Shown here: piece after piece, positions 1 through 12,755 of the stretch | How the letters are laid out: every line of letters starts with the position of its first letter | Position numbering within the stretch: position 1 is the first letter of the stretch | Source of the DNA: Strigamia acuminata | Lineage: Eukaryota; Arthropoda; Chilopoda; Geophilomorpha; Linotaeniidae | Reading direction: 5' to 3' | Assembly: GCA_949358305.1 (NCBI GenBank) | Contig: OX442319.1 | Coordinates: 11,656,001 to 11,720,000, forward strand | DNA: 64,000 nucleotides | Notes under the pieces: generated by a model | The model's database searches: none | The model's input: only the letters and a program-made list of their open reading frames with translations | Told to the model about the DNA's origin: nothing | Translations under genes and position numbers: made by a program

Positions 1-3000
1 AAGACCAATGTCTCTGAATGTTCTGAAATAGTGTTTAAACCTTAGTAGAAGGCTTCAATGTAAGTTTTAGCAACATCCAAGCAATGATTTGGAAGAATAA
101 ACTTTTGATCCCATTTGACATCACAGTTGACTTAGCACAAACATCACAAGACCAATGTTTCTAAATGTTCTGAAATAGTGTTTAAACCTTAGTAGAAAGC
201 TTCAATGTAAGTTTTAGCAACATCCAAGCAATAATTTGAAAGAATAAACTTTTGATTTCATTTGACGTCACAGTTGACTTAGCACAAACACCACAAGACC
301 AATGTGTCTGAATGTTCTGAAATAGTGTTTAAACCTTAGTAGAAAGCTTTAATGTAAGTTTTAGCAACATCCAAGCAATGATTTGAAAGAATAAACTTTT
401 GATCTCATTTGACATCACAGTTGACTTAGCACAAACATCACAAGACCAATGTCTCTGAATGTTCTGAAATAGTGTTTAAACCTTAGTAGAAGGCTTCAAT
501 GTAAGTTTTAGCAACATCCAAGCAATGATTTGGAAGAATAAACTTTTGATCCCATTTGACATCACAGTTGACTTAGCACAAACATCACAAGACCAATGTT
601 TCTAAATGTTCTGAAATAGTGTTTAAACCTTAGTAGAAAGCTTCAATGTAAGTTTTAGCAACATCCAAGCAATAATTTGAAAGAATAAACTTTTGATTTC
701 ATTTGACGTCACAGTTGACTTAGCACAAACACCACAAGACCAATGTGTCTGAATGTTCTGAAATAGTGTTTAAACCTTAGTAGAAGGCTTCAATGTAAGT
801 TTTAGCAACATCCAAGCAATGATTTTGGAGAATAGACTTTTGATCTCATCACAGTTGACTTAGCACAAACATCACAAGACCAATGTCTCTGAATGTTCTG
901 AAATAGTGTTTAAACCTTAGTAGAAAGCTTTAATGTAAGTTTTAGCAACATCCAAGCAATGATTTGAAAGAATAAACTTTTGATCTCATTTGACATCACA
1001 GTTGACTTAGCACAAACATCACAAGACCAATGTCTCTGAATGTTCTGAAATAGTGTTTAAACCTTAGTAGAAGGCTTCAATGTAAGTTTTAGCAACATCC
1101 AAGCAATGATTTGGAAGAATAAACTTTTGATCCCATTTGACATCACAGTTGACTTAGCACAAACATCACAAGACCAATGTTTCTGAATGTTCTGAAATAG
1201 TGTTTAAACCTTAGTAGAAAGCTTCAATGTAAGTTTTAGCAACATCCAAGCAATAATTTGAAAGAATAAACTTTTGATCTCATTTGACGTCACAGTTGAC
1301 TTAGCACAAACACCACAAGACCAATGTCTCTGAATGTTCTGAAATAGTGTTTAAACCTTAGTAGAAGGCTTCAATGTTAGTTTTAGCAACATCCAAGCAA
1401 TAATTTGAAAGAATAAACTTTTGATCTCATTTGACATCACAGTTGACTTAGCACAAACACCACAAACCAATGTCTCTGAATGTTCTGAAATAGTGTTTAA
1501 ACCTTAGTAGAAGGCTTCAATGTAAGTTTTAGCAACATCCAAGCAATGATTTGAGAGAATAGACTTTTGATCTCATCACAGTTGACTTAGCACAAACACC
1601 ACAAGACCAATGTCTCTGAATGTTTAGAAATAGTGTTTAAACCTTAGTAGAAGGCTTCAATGTAAGTGTTAGCAACATCCAAGCAATAATTTGAAAGAAT
1701 AAACTTTTGATCTCATTTGACATCACAGTTGACTTAGCACAAACACCACAAACCAATGTCTCTGAATGTTCTGAAATAGTGTTTAAACCTTAGTAGAAAG
1801 TTTTAATGTAAGTTTTAGCAACATCCAAGAAATGATTTGGGAAAATAGACTTTTGATCTCATCACAGTTGACTTAGCACAAACACCACAAGACCAATGTC
1901 TCTAAATGTTCTGAAATAGTGTTTAAACCTTAGTAGACGGCTTCAATGTAAGTTTTAGCAACATCCAAGCAATGATTTGGGAGAATAGACTTTTGATCTC
2001 ATCACAGTTGACTTAGCACAAACACCACAAGACCAATGTCTCTGAATGTTCTGAAATAGTGTTTAAACCTTAGTAGAAAGTTTTAATGTAAGTTTTAGCA
2101 ACATCCAAGAAATGATTTGGGAAAATAGACTTTTGATCTCATCACAGTTGACTTAGCACAAACACCACAAGACCAATGTCTCTAAATGTTCTGAAATAGT
2201 GTTTAAACCTTATTAGACGGCTTCAATGTAAGTTTTAGCAACATCCAAGCAATGATTTGGGAGAATAGACTTTTGATCTCATCACAGTTGACTTAGCACA
2301 AACACCACAAGACCAATGTCTCTGAATGTTCTGAAATAGTGTTTAAACCTTAGTAGAAGGCTTCAATGTAAGTTTTAGCAACATCCAAGCAATGATTTGG
2401 AAGAATAAACTTTTGATCCCATTTGACATCACAGTTGACTTAGCACAAACATCACAAGACCAATGTTTCTAAATGTTCTGAAATAGTGTTTAAACCTTAG
2501 TAGAAAGCTTCAATGTAAGTTTTAGCAACATCCAAGCAATAATTTGAAAGAATAAACTTTTGATTTCATTTGACGTCACAGTTGACTTAGCACAAACACC
2601 ACAAGACCAATGTGTCTGAATGTTCTGAAATAGTGTTTAAACCTTAGTAGAAAGCTTTAATGTAAGTTTTAGCAACATCCAAGCAATGATTTGAAAGAAT
2701 AAACTTTTGATCTCATTTGACATCACAGTTGACTTAGCACAAACATCACAAGACCAATGTCTCTGAATGTTCTGAAATAGTGTTTAAACCTTAGTAGAAG
2801 GCTTCAATGTAAGTTTTAGCAACATCCAAGCAATGATTTGGAAGAATAAACTTTTGATCCCATTTGACATCACAGTTGACTTAGCACAAACATCACAAGA
2901 CCAATGTTTCTAAATGTTCTGAAATAGTGTTTAAACCTTAGTAGAAAGCTTCAATGTAAGTTTTAGCAACATCCAAGCAATAATTTGAAAGAATAAACTT

Positions 3001-3625
3001 TTGATTTCATTTGACGTCACAGTTGACTTAGCACAAACACCACAAGACCAATGTGTCTGAATGTTCTGAAATAGTGTTTAAACCTTAGTAGAAGGCTTCA
3101 ATGTAAGTTTTAGCAACATCCAAGCAATGATTTTGGAGAATAGACTTTTGATCTCATCACAGTTGACTTAGCACAAACATCACAAGACCAATGTCTCTGA
3201 ATGTTCTGAAATAGTGTTTAAACCTTAGTAGAAAGCTTTAATGTAAGTTTTAGCAACATCCAAGCAATGATTTGAAAGAATAAACTTTTGATCTCATTTG
3301 ACATCACAGTTGACTTAGCACAAACATCACAAGACCAATGTCTCTGAATGTTCTGAAATAGTGTTTAAACCTTAGTAGAAGGCTTCAATGTAAGTTTTAG
3401 CAACATCCAAGCAATGATTTGGAAGAATAAACTTTTGATCCCATTTGACATCACAGTTGACTTAGCACAAACATCACAAGACCAATGTTTCTGAATGTTC
3501 TGAAATAGTGTTTAAACCTTAGTAGAAAGCTTCAATGTAAGTTTTAGCAACATCCAAGCAATAATTTGAAAGAATAAACTTTTGATCTCATTTGACGTCA
3601 CAGTTGACTTAGCACAAACACCACA
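1..3625. repeat. 16-monomer segmental repeat inside the satellite
   Basis: Positions 1-1317 recur at 2309-3625, an offset of 2308 bp (16 monomers of mixed 147, 146 and 140 bp). The same order of variants is seen in both, for example the GATTTTGGAG variant at 821 and 3129. Within the first part, the three-monomer block 1-441 repeats from 442, a 441-bp trimer. This shows amplification at several scales. Confidence 0.8.
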
Positions 3626-4471
3626 AGACCAATGTGTCTGAATGTTCTGAAATAGTGTTTAAACCTTAGTAGAAGGCTTCAATGTAAGTTTTAGCAACAT
3701 CCAAGCAATGATTTTGGAGAATAGACTTTTGATCTCATCACAGTTGACTTAGCACAAACATCACAAGACCAATGTCTCTGAATGTTCTGAAATAGTGTTT
3801 AAACCTTAGTAGAAAGCTTTAATGTAAGTTTTAGCAACATCCAAGCAATGATTTGAAAGAATAAACTTTTGATCTCATTTGACATCACAGTTGACTTAGC
3901 ACAAACATCACAAGACCAATGTCTCTGAATGTTCTGAAATAGTGTTTAAACCTTAGTAGAAGGCTTCAATGTAAGTTTTAGCAACATCCAAGCAATGATT
4001 TGGGAGAATAGACTTTTGATCTCATCACAGTTGACTTAGCACAAACATCACAAGACCAATGTCTCTGAATGTTTTGAAATAGTGTTTAAACCTTAGTAGA
4101 AAGCTTTAATGTAAGTTTTAGCAACATCCAAGCAATGATTTGGGAGAATAGACTTTTGATCTCATCACAGTTGACTTAGCACAAACATCACAAGACCAAT
4201 GTCTCTGAATGTTCTGAAATAGTGTTTAAACCTTAGTAGAAAGCTTTAATGTAAGTTTTAGCAACATCCAAGAAATGATTTGGGAAAATAGACTTTTGAT
4301 CTCATCACAGTTGACTTAGCACAAACACCACAAGACCAATGTCTCTAAATGTTCTGAAATAGTGTTTAAACCTTAGTAGACGGCTTCAATGTAAGTTTTA
4401 GCAACATCCAAGAAATGATTTGGGAGAATAGACTTTTGATCTCATCACAGTTGACTTAGCACAAACACCAC

Positions 4472-6580
4472 AAGACCAATGTCTCTGAATGTTTAGAAAT
4501 AGTGTTTAAACCTTAGTAGAAGGCTTCAATGTAAGTGTTAGCAACATCCAAGCAATAATTTGAAAGAATAAACTTTTGATCTCATTTGACATCACAGTTG
4601 ACTTAGCACAAACACCACAAGACCAATGTCTCTGAATGTTCTGAAATAGTGTTTAAACTTTAGTAGAAAGCTTTAATGTAAGTTTTAGCAACATCCAAGC
4701 AATGATTTGAAAGAATAAACTTTTGATCTCATTTGACATCACAGTTGACTTAGCACAAACATCACAAGACCAATGTCTCTGAATGTTCTGAAATAGTGTT
4801 TAAACCTTAGTAGAAGGCTTCAATGTAAGTTTTAGCAACATCCAAGCAATGATTTGGAAGAATAAACTTTTGATCCCATTTGACATCACAGTTGACTTAG
4901 CACAAACATCACAAGACCAATGTTTCTGAATGTTCTGAAATAGTGTTTAAACCTTAGTAGAAAGCTTCAATGTAAGTTTTAGCAACATCCAAGCAATAAT
5001 TTGAAAGAATAAACTTTTGATCTCATTTGACGTCACAGTTGACTTAGCACAAACACCACAAGACCAATGTGTCTGAATGTTCTGAAATAGTGTTTAAACC
5101 TTAGTAGAAGGCTTCAATGTAAGTTTTAGCAACATCCAAGCAATGATTTTGGAGAATAGACTTTTGATCTCATCACAGTTGACTTAGCACAAACATCACA
5201 AGACCAATGTCTCTGAATGTTCTGAAATAGTGTTTAAACCTTAGTAGAAAGCTTTAATGTAAGTTTTAGCAACATCCAAGCAATGATTTGAAAGAATAAA
5301 CTTTTGATCTCATTTGACATCACAGTTGACTTAGCACAAACATCACAAGACCAATGTCTCTGAATGTTCTGAAATAGTGTTTAAACCTTAGTAGAAGGCT
5401 TCAATGTAAGTTTTAGCAACATCCAAGCAATGATTTGGGAGAATAGACTTTTGATCTCATCACAGTTGACTTAGCACAAACATCACAAGACCAATGTCTC
5501 TGAATGTTTTGAAATAGTGTTTAAACCTTAGTAGAAAGCTTTAATGTAAGTTTTAGCAACATCCAAGCAATGATTTGGGAGAATAGACTTTTGATCTCAT
5601 CACAGTTGACTTAGCACAAACACCACAAGACCAATGTCTCTGAATGTTTAGAAATAGTGTTTAAACCTTAGTAGAAGGCTTCAATGTAAGTGTTAGCAAC
5701 ATCCAAGCAATAATTTGAAAGAATAAACTTTTGATCTCATTTGACATCACAGTTGACTTAGCACAAACACCACAAGACCAATGTCTCTGAATGTTCTGAA
5801 ATAGTGTTTAAACTTTAGTAGAAAGCTTTAATGTAAGTTTTAGCAACATCCAAGCAATGATTTGAAAGAATAAACTTTTGATCTCATTTGACATCACAGT
5901 TGACTTAGCACAAACATCACAAGACCAATGTCTCTGAATGTTCTGAAATAGTGTTTAAACCTTAGTAGAAGGCTTCAATGTAAGTTTTAGCAACATCCAA
6001 GCAATGATTTGGAAGAATAAACTTTTGATCCCATTTGACATCACAGTTGACTTAGCACAAACATCACAAGACCAATGTTTCTGAATGTTCTGAAATAGTG
6101 TTTAAACCTTAGTAGAAAGCTTCAATGTAAGTTTTAGCAACATCCAAGCAATAATTTGAAAGAATAAACTTTTGATCTCATTTGACGTCACAGTTGACTT
6201 AGCACAAACACCACAAGACCAATGTGTCTGAATGTTCTGAAATAGTGTTTAAACCTTAGTAGAAGGCTTCAATGTAAGTTTTAGCAACATCCAAGCAATG
6301 ATTTTGGAGAATAAACTTTTGATCTCATCACAGTTGACTTAGCACAAACATCACAAGACCAATGTCTCTGAATGTTCTGAAATAGTGTTTAAACCTTAGT
6401 AGAAAGCTTTAATGTAAGTTTTAGCAACATCCAAGCAATGATTTGAAAGAATAAACTTTTGATCTCATTTGACATCACAGTTGACTTAGCACAAACATCA
6501 CAAGACCAATGTCTCTGAATGTTCTGAAATAGTGTTTAAACCTTAGTAGAAGGCTTCAATGTAAGTTTTAGCAACATCCA
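4472..6580. repeat. 1155-bp (8-monomer) higher-order repeat, about two copies
   Basis: The private variant GTTTAGAAATAG begins at units 4472 and 5627, and the AAACTTTAG variant recurs at 4656 and 5811. Both give a spacing of 1155 bp, which equals five 147-bp plus three 140-bp monomers. The copies keep the same order of variants until about 6580 and then diverge. Confidence 0.75.
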
Positions 6581-9500
6581 AGCAATGATTTGGAAGAATA
6601 AACTTTTGATCCCATTTGACATCACAGTTGACTTAGCACAAACATCACAAGACCAATGTTTCTAAATGTTCTGAAATAGTGTTTAAACCTTAGTAGAAAG
6701 CTTCAATGTAAGTTTTAGCAACATCCAAGCAATAATTTGAAAGAATAAACTTTTGATTTCATTTGACGTCACAGTTGACTTAGCACAAACACCACAAGAC
6801 CAATGTGTCTGAATGTTCTGAAATAGTGTTTAAACCTTAGTAGAAGGCTTCAATGTAAGTTTTAGCAACATCCAAGCAATGATTTTGGAGAATAGACTTT
6901 TGATCTCATCACAGTTGACTTAGCACAAACATCACAAGACCAATGTCTCTGAATGTTCTGAAATAGTGTTTAAACCTTAGTAGAAAGCTTTAATGTAAGT
7001 TTTAGCAACATCCAAGCAATGATTTGAAAGAATAAACTTTTGATCTCATTTGACATCACAGTTGACTTAGCACAAACATCACAAGACCAATGTCTCTGAA
7101 TGTTCTGAAATAGTGTTTAAACCTTAGTAGAAGGCTTCAATGTAAGTTTTAGCAACATCCAAGCAATGATTTGGGAGAATAGACTTTTGATCTCATCACA
7201 GTTGACTTAGCACAAACATCACAAGACCAATGTCTCTGAATGTTTTGAATTAGTGTTTAAACCTTAGTAGAAAGCTTTAATGTAAGTTTTAGCAACATCC
7301 AAGCAATGATTTGGGAGAATAGACTTTTGATCTCATCACAGTTGACTTAGCACAAACATCACAAGACCAATGTCTCTGAATGTTCTGAAATAGTGTTTAA
7401 ACCTTAGTAGAAAGCTTTAATGTAAGTTTTAGCAACATCCAAGAAATGATTTGGGAAAATAGACTTTTGATCTCATCACAGTTGACTTAGCACAAACACC
7501 ACAAGACCAATGTCTCTAAATGTTCTGAAATAGTGTTTAAACCTTAGTAGACGGCTTCAATGTAAGTTTTAGCAACATCCAAGCAATGATTTGGGAGAAT
7601 AGACTTTTGATCTCATCACAGTTGACTTAGCACAAACACCACAAGACCAATGTCTCTGAATGTTTAGAAATAGTGTTTAAACCTTAGTAGAAGGCTTCAA
7701 TGTAAGTGTTAGCAACATCCAAGCAATAATTTGAAAGAATAAACTTTTGATCTCATTTGACATCACAGTTGACTTAGCACAAACACCACAAGACCAATGT
7801 CTCTGAATGTTCTGAAATAGTGTTTAAACTTTAGTAGAAAGCTTTAATGTAAGTTTTAGCAACATCCAAGCAATGATTTGAAAGAATAAACTTTTGATCT
7901 CATTTGACATCACAGTTGACTTAGCACAAACATCACAAGACCAATGTCTCTGAATGTTCTGAAATAGTGTTTAAACCTTAGTAGAAGGCTTCAATGTAAG
8001 TTTTAGCAACATCCAAGCAATGATTTGGAAGAATAAACTTTTGATCCCATTTGACATCACAGTTGACTTAGCACAAACATCACAAGACCAATGTTTCTGA
8101 ATGTTCTGAAATAGTGTTTAAACCTTAGTAGAAAGCTTCAATGTAAGTTTTAGCAACATCCAAGCAATAATTTGAAAGAATAAACTTTTGATCTCATTTG
8201 ACGTCACAGTTGACTTAGCACAAACACCACAAGACCAATGTCTCTGAATGTTTAGAAATAGTGTTTAAACCTTAGTAGAAAGCTTCAATGTAAGTGTTAG
8301 CAACATCCAAGCAATAATTTGAAAGAATAAACTTTTGATCTTATTTGACATCACAGTTGACTTAGCACAAACACCACAAACCAATGTCTCTGAATGTTCT
8401 GAAATAGTGTTTAAACCTTAGTAGAAGGCTTCAATGTAAGTTTTAGCAACATCCAAGCAATGATTTGGGAGAATAGACTTTTGATCTCATCACAGTTGAC
8501 TTAGCACAAACACCACAAGACCAATGTCTCTGAATGTTTAGAAATAGTGTTTAAACCTTAGTAGAAGGCTTCAATGTAAGTGTTAGCAACATCCAAGCAA
8601 TAATTTGAAAGAATAAACTTTTGATCTCATTTGACATCACAGTTGACTTAGCACAAACACCACAAGACCAATGTCTCTGAATGTTCTGAAATAGTGTTTA
8701 AACTTTAGTAGAAAGCTTTAATGTAAGTTTTAGCAACATCCAAGCAATGATTTGAAAGAATAAACTTTTGATCTCATTTGACATCACAGTTGACTTAGCA
8801 CAAACATCACAAGACCAATGTCTCTGAATGTTCTGAAATAGTGTTTAAACCTTAGTAGAAGGCTTCAATGTAAGTTTTAGCAACATCCAAGCAATGATTT
8901 GGAAGAATAAACTTTTGATCCCATTTGACATCACAGTTGACTTAGCACAAACATCACAAGACCAATGTTTCTGAATGTTCTGAAATAGTGTTTAAACCTT
9001 AGTAGAAAGCTTCAATGTAAGTTTTAGCAACATCCAAGCAATAATTTGAAAGAATAAACTTTTGATCTCATTTGACGTCACAGTTGACTTAGCACAAACA
9101 CCACAAGACCAATGTCTCTGAATGTTTAGAAATAGTGTTTAAACCTTAGTAGAAAGCTTCAATGTAAGTGTTAGCAACATCCAAGCAATAATTTGAAAGA
9201 ATAAACTTTTGATCTTATTTGACATCACAGTTGACTTAGCACAAACACCACAAACCAATGTCTCTGAATGTTCTGAAATAGTGTTTAAACCTTAGTAGAA
9301 GGCTTCAATGTAAGTTTTAGCAACATCCAAGCAATGATTTGGGAGAATAGACTTTTGATCTCATCACAGTTGACTTAGCACAAACACCACAAGACCAATG
9401 TCTCTGAATGTTTAGAAATAGTGTTTAAACCTTAGTAGAAGGCTTCAATGTAAGTGTTAGCAACATCCAAGCAATAATTTGAAAGAATAAACTTTTGATC

Positions 9501-11532
9501 TCATTTGACATCACAGTTGACTTAGCACAAACACCACAAACCAATGTCTCTGAATGTTCTGAAATAGTGTTTAAACCTTAGTAGAAGGCTTCAATGTAAG
9601 TTTTAGCAACATCCAAGCAATGATTTGGGAGAATAGACTTTTGATCTCATCACAGTTGACTTAGCACAAACATCACAAGACCAATGTCTCTGAATGTTTT
9701 GAAATAGTGTTTAAACCTTAGTAGAAAGCTTCAATGTAAGTTTTAGCAACATCCAAGCAATGATTTGGGAGAATAGACTTTTGATCTCATCACAGTTGAC
9801 TTAGCACAAACATCACAAGACCAATGTCTCTGAATGTTCTGAAATAGTGTTTAAACCTTAGTAGAAGGCTTCAATGTAAGTTTTAGCAACATCCAAGCAA
9901 TGATTTGGAAGAATAAACTTTTGATCCCATTTGACATCACAGTTGACTTAGCACAAACATCACAAGACCAATGTTTCTGAATGTTCTGAAATAGTGTTTA
10001 AACCTTAGTAGAAAGCTTCAATGTAAGTTTTAGCAACATCCAAGCAATAATTTGAAAGAATAAACTTTTGATCTCATTTGACGTCACAGTTGACTTAGCA
10101 CAAACACCACAAGACCAATGTGTCTGAATGTTTTGAAATAGTGTTTAAACCTTAGTAGAAGGCTTCAATGTAAGTTTTAGCAACATCCAAGCAATGATTT
10201 GGAAGAATAAACTTTTGATCCCATTTGACATCACAGTTGACTTAGCACAAACATCACAAGACCAATGTTTCTGAATGTTCTGAAATAGTGTTTAAACCTT
10301 AGTAGAAAGCTTCAATGTAAGTTTTAGCAACATCCAAGCAATAATTTGAAAGAATAAACTTTTGATCTCATTTGACGTCACAGTTGACTTAGCACAAACA
10401 CCACAAGACCAATGTCTCTGAATGTTTAGAAATAGTGTTTAAACCTTAGTAGAAGGCTTCAATGTAAGTGTTAGCAACATCCAAGCAATAATTTGAAAGA
10501 ATAAACTTTTGATCTCATTTGACATCACAGTTGACTTAGCACAAACACCACAAACCAATGTCTCTGAATGTTCTGAAATAGTGTTTAAACCTTAGTAGAA
10601 GGTTTCAATGTAAGTTTTAGCAACATCCAAGCAATGATTTGGGAGAATAGACTTTTGATCTCATCACAGTTGACTTAGCACAAACACCACAAGACCAATG
10701 TCTCTGAATGTTTAGAAATAGTGTTTAAACCATAGTAGAAGGCTTCAATGTAAGTGTTAGCAACATCCAAGCAATAATTTGAAAGAATAAACTTTTGATC
10801 TCATTTGACATCACAGTTGACTTAGCACAAACACCACAAACCAATGTCTCTGAATGTTCTGAAATAGTGTTTAAACCTTAGTAGAAGGCTTCAATGTAAG
10901 TTTTAGCAACATCCAAGCAATGATTTGGGAGAATAGACTTTTGATCTCATCACAGTTGACTTAGCACAAACATCACAAGACCAATGTCTCTGAATGTTTT
11001 GAAATAGTGTTTAAACCTTAGTAGAAAGCTTTAATGTAAGTTTTAGCAACATCCAAGCAATGATTTGGGAGAATAGACTTTTGATCTCATCACAGTTGAC
11101 TTAGCACAAACACCACAAGACCAATGTCTCTGAATGTTCTGAAATAGTGTTTAAACTTTAGTAGAAAGCTTTAATGTAAGTTTTAGCAACATCCAAGCAA
11201 TGATTTGAAAGAATAAACTTTTGATCTCATTTGACATCTGTTGCGGTCGGACAAAATAGACTGAAAAGAACGTCGAGCCAGCACAAGTTGCACTTCACAA
11301 AAGCTCGAGCAGAATCGTATAGTGTTGATGTTCGTACGAAAACCACATGGAAAAGAAGATAATCCGAAATAAATCCAATTGTTGGAGAGATGAAACAATG
11401 CTAGAATCCGCAGCATCAGGTATCCAAGAAGAGGCAACAACATTTGCTGGCCTTAGAAAAAATTAACTACTCAATCCACATTGTAATGGCTGTGTAAATG
11501 AATAAATTCTGGAGTTAAAACTAAACAACTTC

Positions 11533-11538
11533 TTTAAT
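11533..11538 (-). terminator. Candidate poly(A) signal in solo LTR
   Basis: Sense (minus) strand reads ATTAAA, the common variant signal, at the place where the complete elements have AATAAA; GT-rich sequence follows. Confidence 0.45.
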
Positions 11539-11666
11539 GAACGGTTAGATGATAACTGAATAAAATACACGAATGTAATTGGCCCTCAAGGGAGCCGCAC
11601 ATGCGCAATACCGATAACGGCACGCGCCGAACAGATTAGCGGCGAAATACAGATACAAAATTCTCT

Positions 11667-11680
11667 GTTGTCATGGCAAC
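11667..11680 (-). promoter_or_regulatory. RFX X-box-like palindrome in solo LTR
   Basis: GTTGTCATGGCAAC is an almost perfect 14-bp inverted repeat matching the RFX/DAF-19 X-box form (GTTNCC-AT-GGNAAC) with one mismatch. The same position is occupied by an X-box-like palindrome in every other LTR here. Confidence 0.6.
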
Positions 11681-12428
11681 GGAGGAAAACGAAATACAGG
11701 CAAAGTTGACAAATTGTGAAATTAGCACGGATTACAGTTTGAAATATATCAAAAGATGCACAAAGAAACAGAGAACAAAAAGTTAAATTGTAACAATGTC
11801 TGAAATGACGTTAAACAATGCGAAAAAGGATGAAAACTGCGATCGTTAAGCAGACGATCAAGGCAGCCAATCACAGGCCAATACGATGACATAACCGTAA
11901 GATTTGAATTTAAAATGGCTTTAAAACACAAAATAACATAAGAATTCAGGTTAAAAAACATCGTAATGAAATAGTATAATCAATTCAATCAATATACATC
12001 GCAAACAAATTGAAATAAAAACGAATTACCGATAAATTCCAACATGGCGGCCTCGAACGTCATGTTGGCGGTAAAACCAGTACATTTGAAATTAGATACA
12101 CAGAATGTTAATAAAAAACCACATAGGAATGTTAAATAAAATTAGGAAATATTATTTCCTGCACAAAATCACAGTATTTATTCAACACAACACTTTGAAA
12201 TAGATCGTAATCCGCACGAACCGAGCATTATCGGCCGCGCCCATGCGGTGGCCGACAACGAACGTTCGTAGAGATGAAACGAAAACACTTGGGCAATAAT
12301 AAAGCACACCAGTCGAAAGAGCAGACTTTAATTGGTAGAAAGCAACTGTAAATAGAATTCTTAACAACTCGGAAAGTAGAGAACGAAACGTTAGAAGTTC
12401 TAACGAAACGAGACTAGTAAATGAAAAG

Positions 12429-12436
12429 TGACGTCA
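12429..12436 (-). promoter_or_regulatory. CRE palindrome in solo LTR
   Basis: TGACGTCA, the full CREB/ATF palindrome, followed by CGCGTG. It occurs at the same place in all LTRs of the window. Confidence 0.6.
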
Positions 12437-12755
12437 CGCGTGTAACGCAACTGAACTGCACTTCGACGAATGTACCTAAAATTGCCGTAAATCATGTAAA
12501 TGCATAAGAAATCAATGAGATATGACACAAAGCTTTGAAAACACTTGAAATAACAGTAAATTAAAATGCAATATCAACACAAAAGACACTAAAAAATACT
12601 GAAAACACTAAAAAAAATGTTTTAATAAGATAAAAACCTGAAAAGCAATAAATGAAAACATTAGACAAAAATTCCACTACACTATGAATATTTAATATGA
12701 CAAAAAACACAGTAATAAATGCAATTTCCAAAATATTTCCACGTTGTTTGCAACA

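Larger units (their letters stand above)
1..11238. repeat. 147-bp satellite array, block 1
   Basis: Uninterrupted head-to-tail tandem repeat. Counting from the word AAGACCAATG, monomers start at 1, 148, 295, 442, 589 and 736, an exact 147-bp period; the next starts at 876, a 140-bp unit. The short form lacks seven bases (TTTGACA) after GATCTCA, and another form lacks one G (CACAAACC for CACAAGACC) giving 146 or 139 bp. Monomers differ by few substitutions, and specific variants recur in fixed order, so the array is organised in higher-order repeats. AT-rich, no coding potential. The left end lies outside the window. Function unknown; such arrays are typical of heterochromatin, centromeric or subtelomeric DNA. 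Confidence 0.97.
11239..12755 (-). mobile_element. Solo LTR of a BEL/Pao-type element
   Basis: A 1517-bp insertion splits a satellite monomer. It begins TGTTGC and ends GCAACA (perfect terminal inverted hexamers), and is flanked by a 5-bp target duplication ACATC (11234-11238 and 12756-12760). It is clearly related along its length to the LTRs of the two complete elements at 17956-27376 and 32181-41514, closer to the second. Orientation is minus by that comparison. There is no internal region, so it arose by LTR-LTR recombination. It keeps an X-box-like palindrome, a CRE, a YY1-like AACATGGCGGC and an NRF1-like CACATGCGCA. The small open frames inside are not genes. Confidence 0.93.

Noticed and set aside
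1-11238. CRISPR-like array
   Set aside because: Units are 140-147 bp with no unique spacers; it is a continuous satellite in a eukaryotic context.
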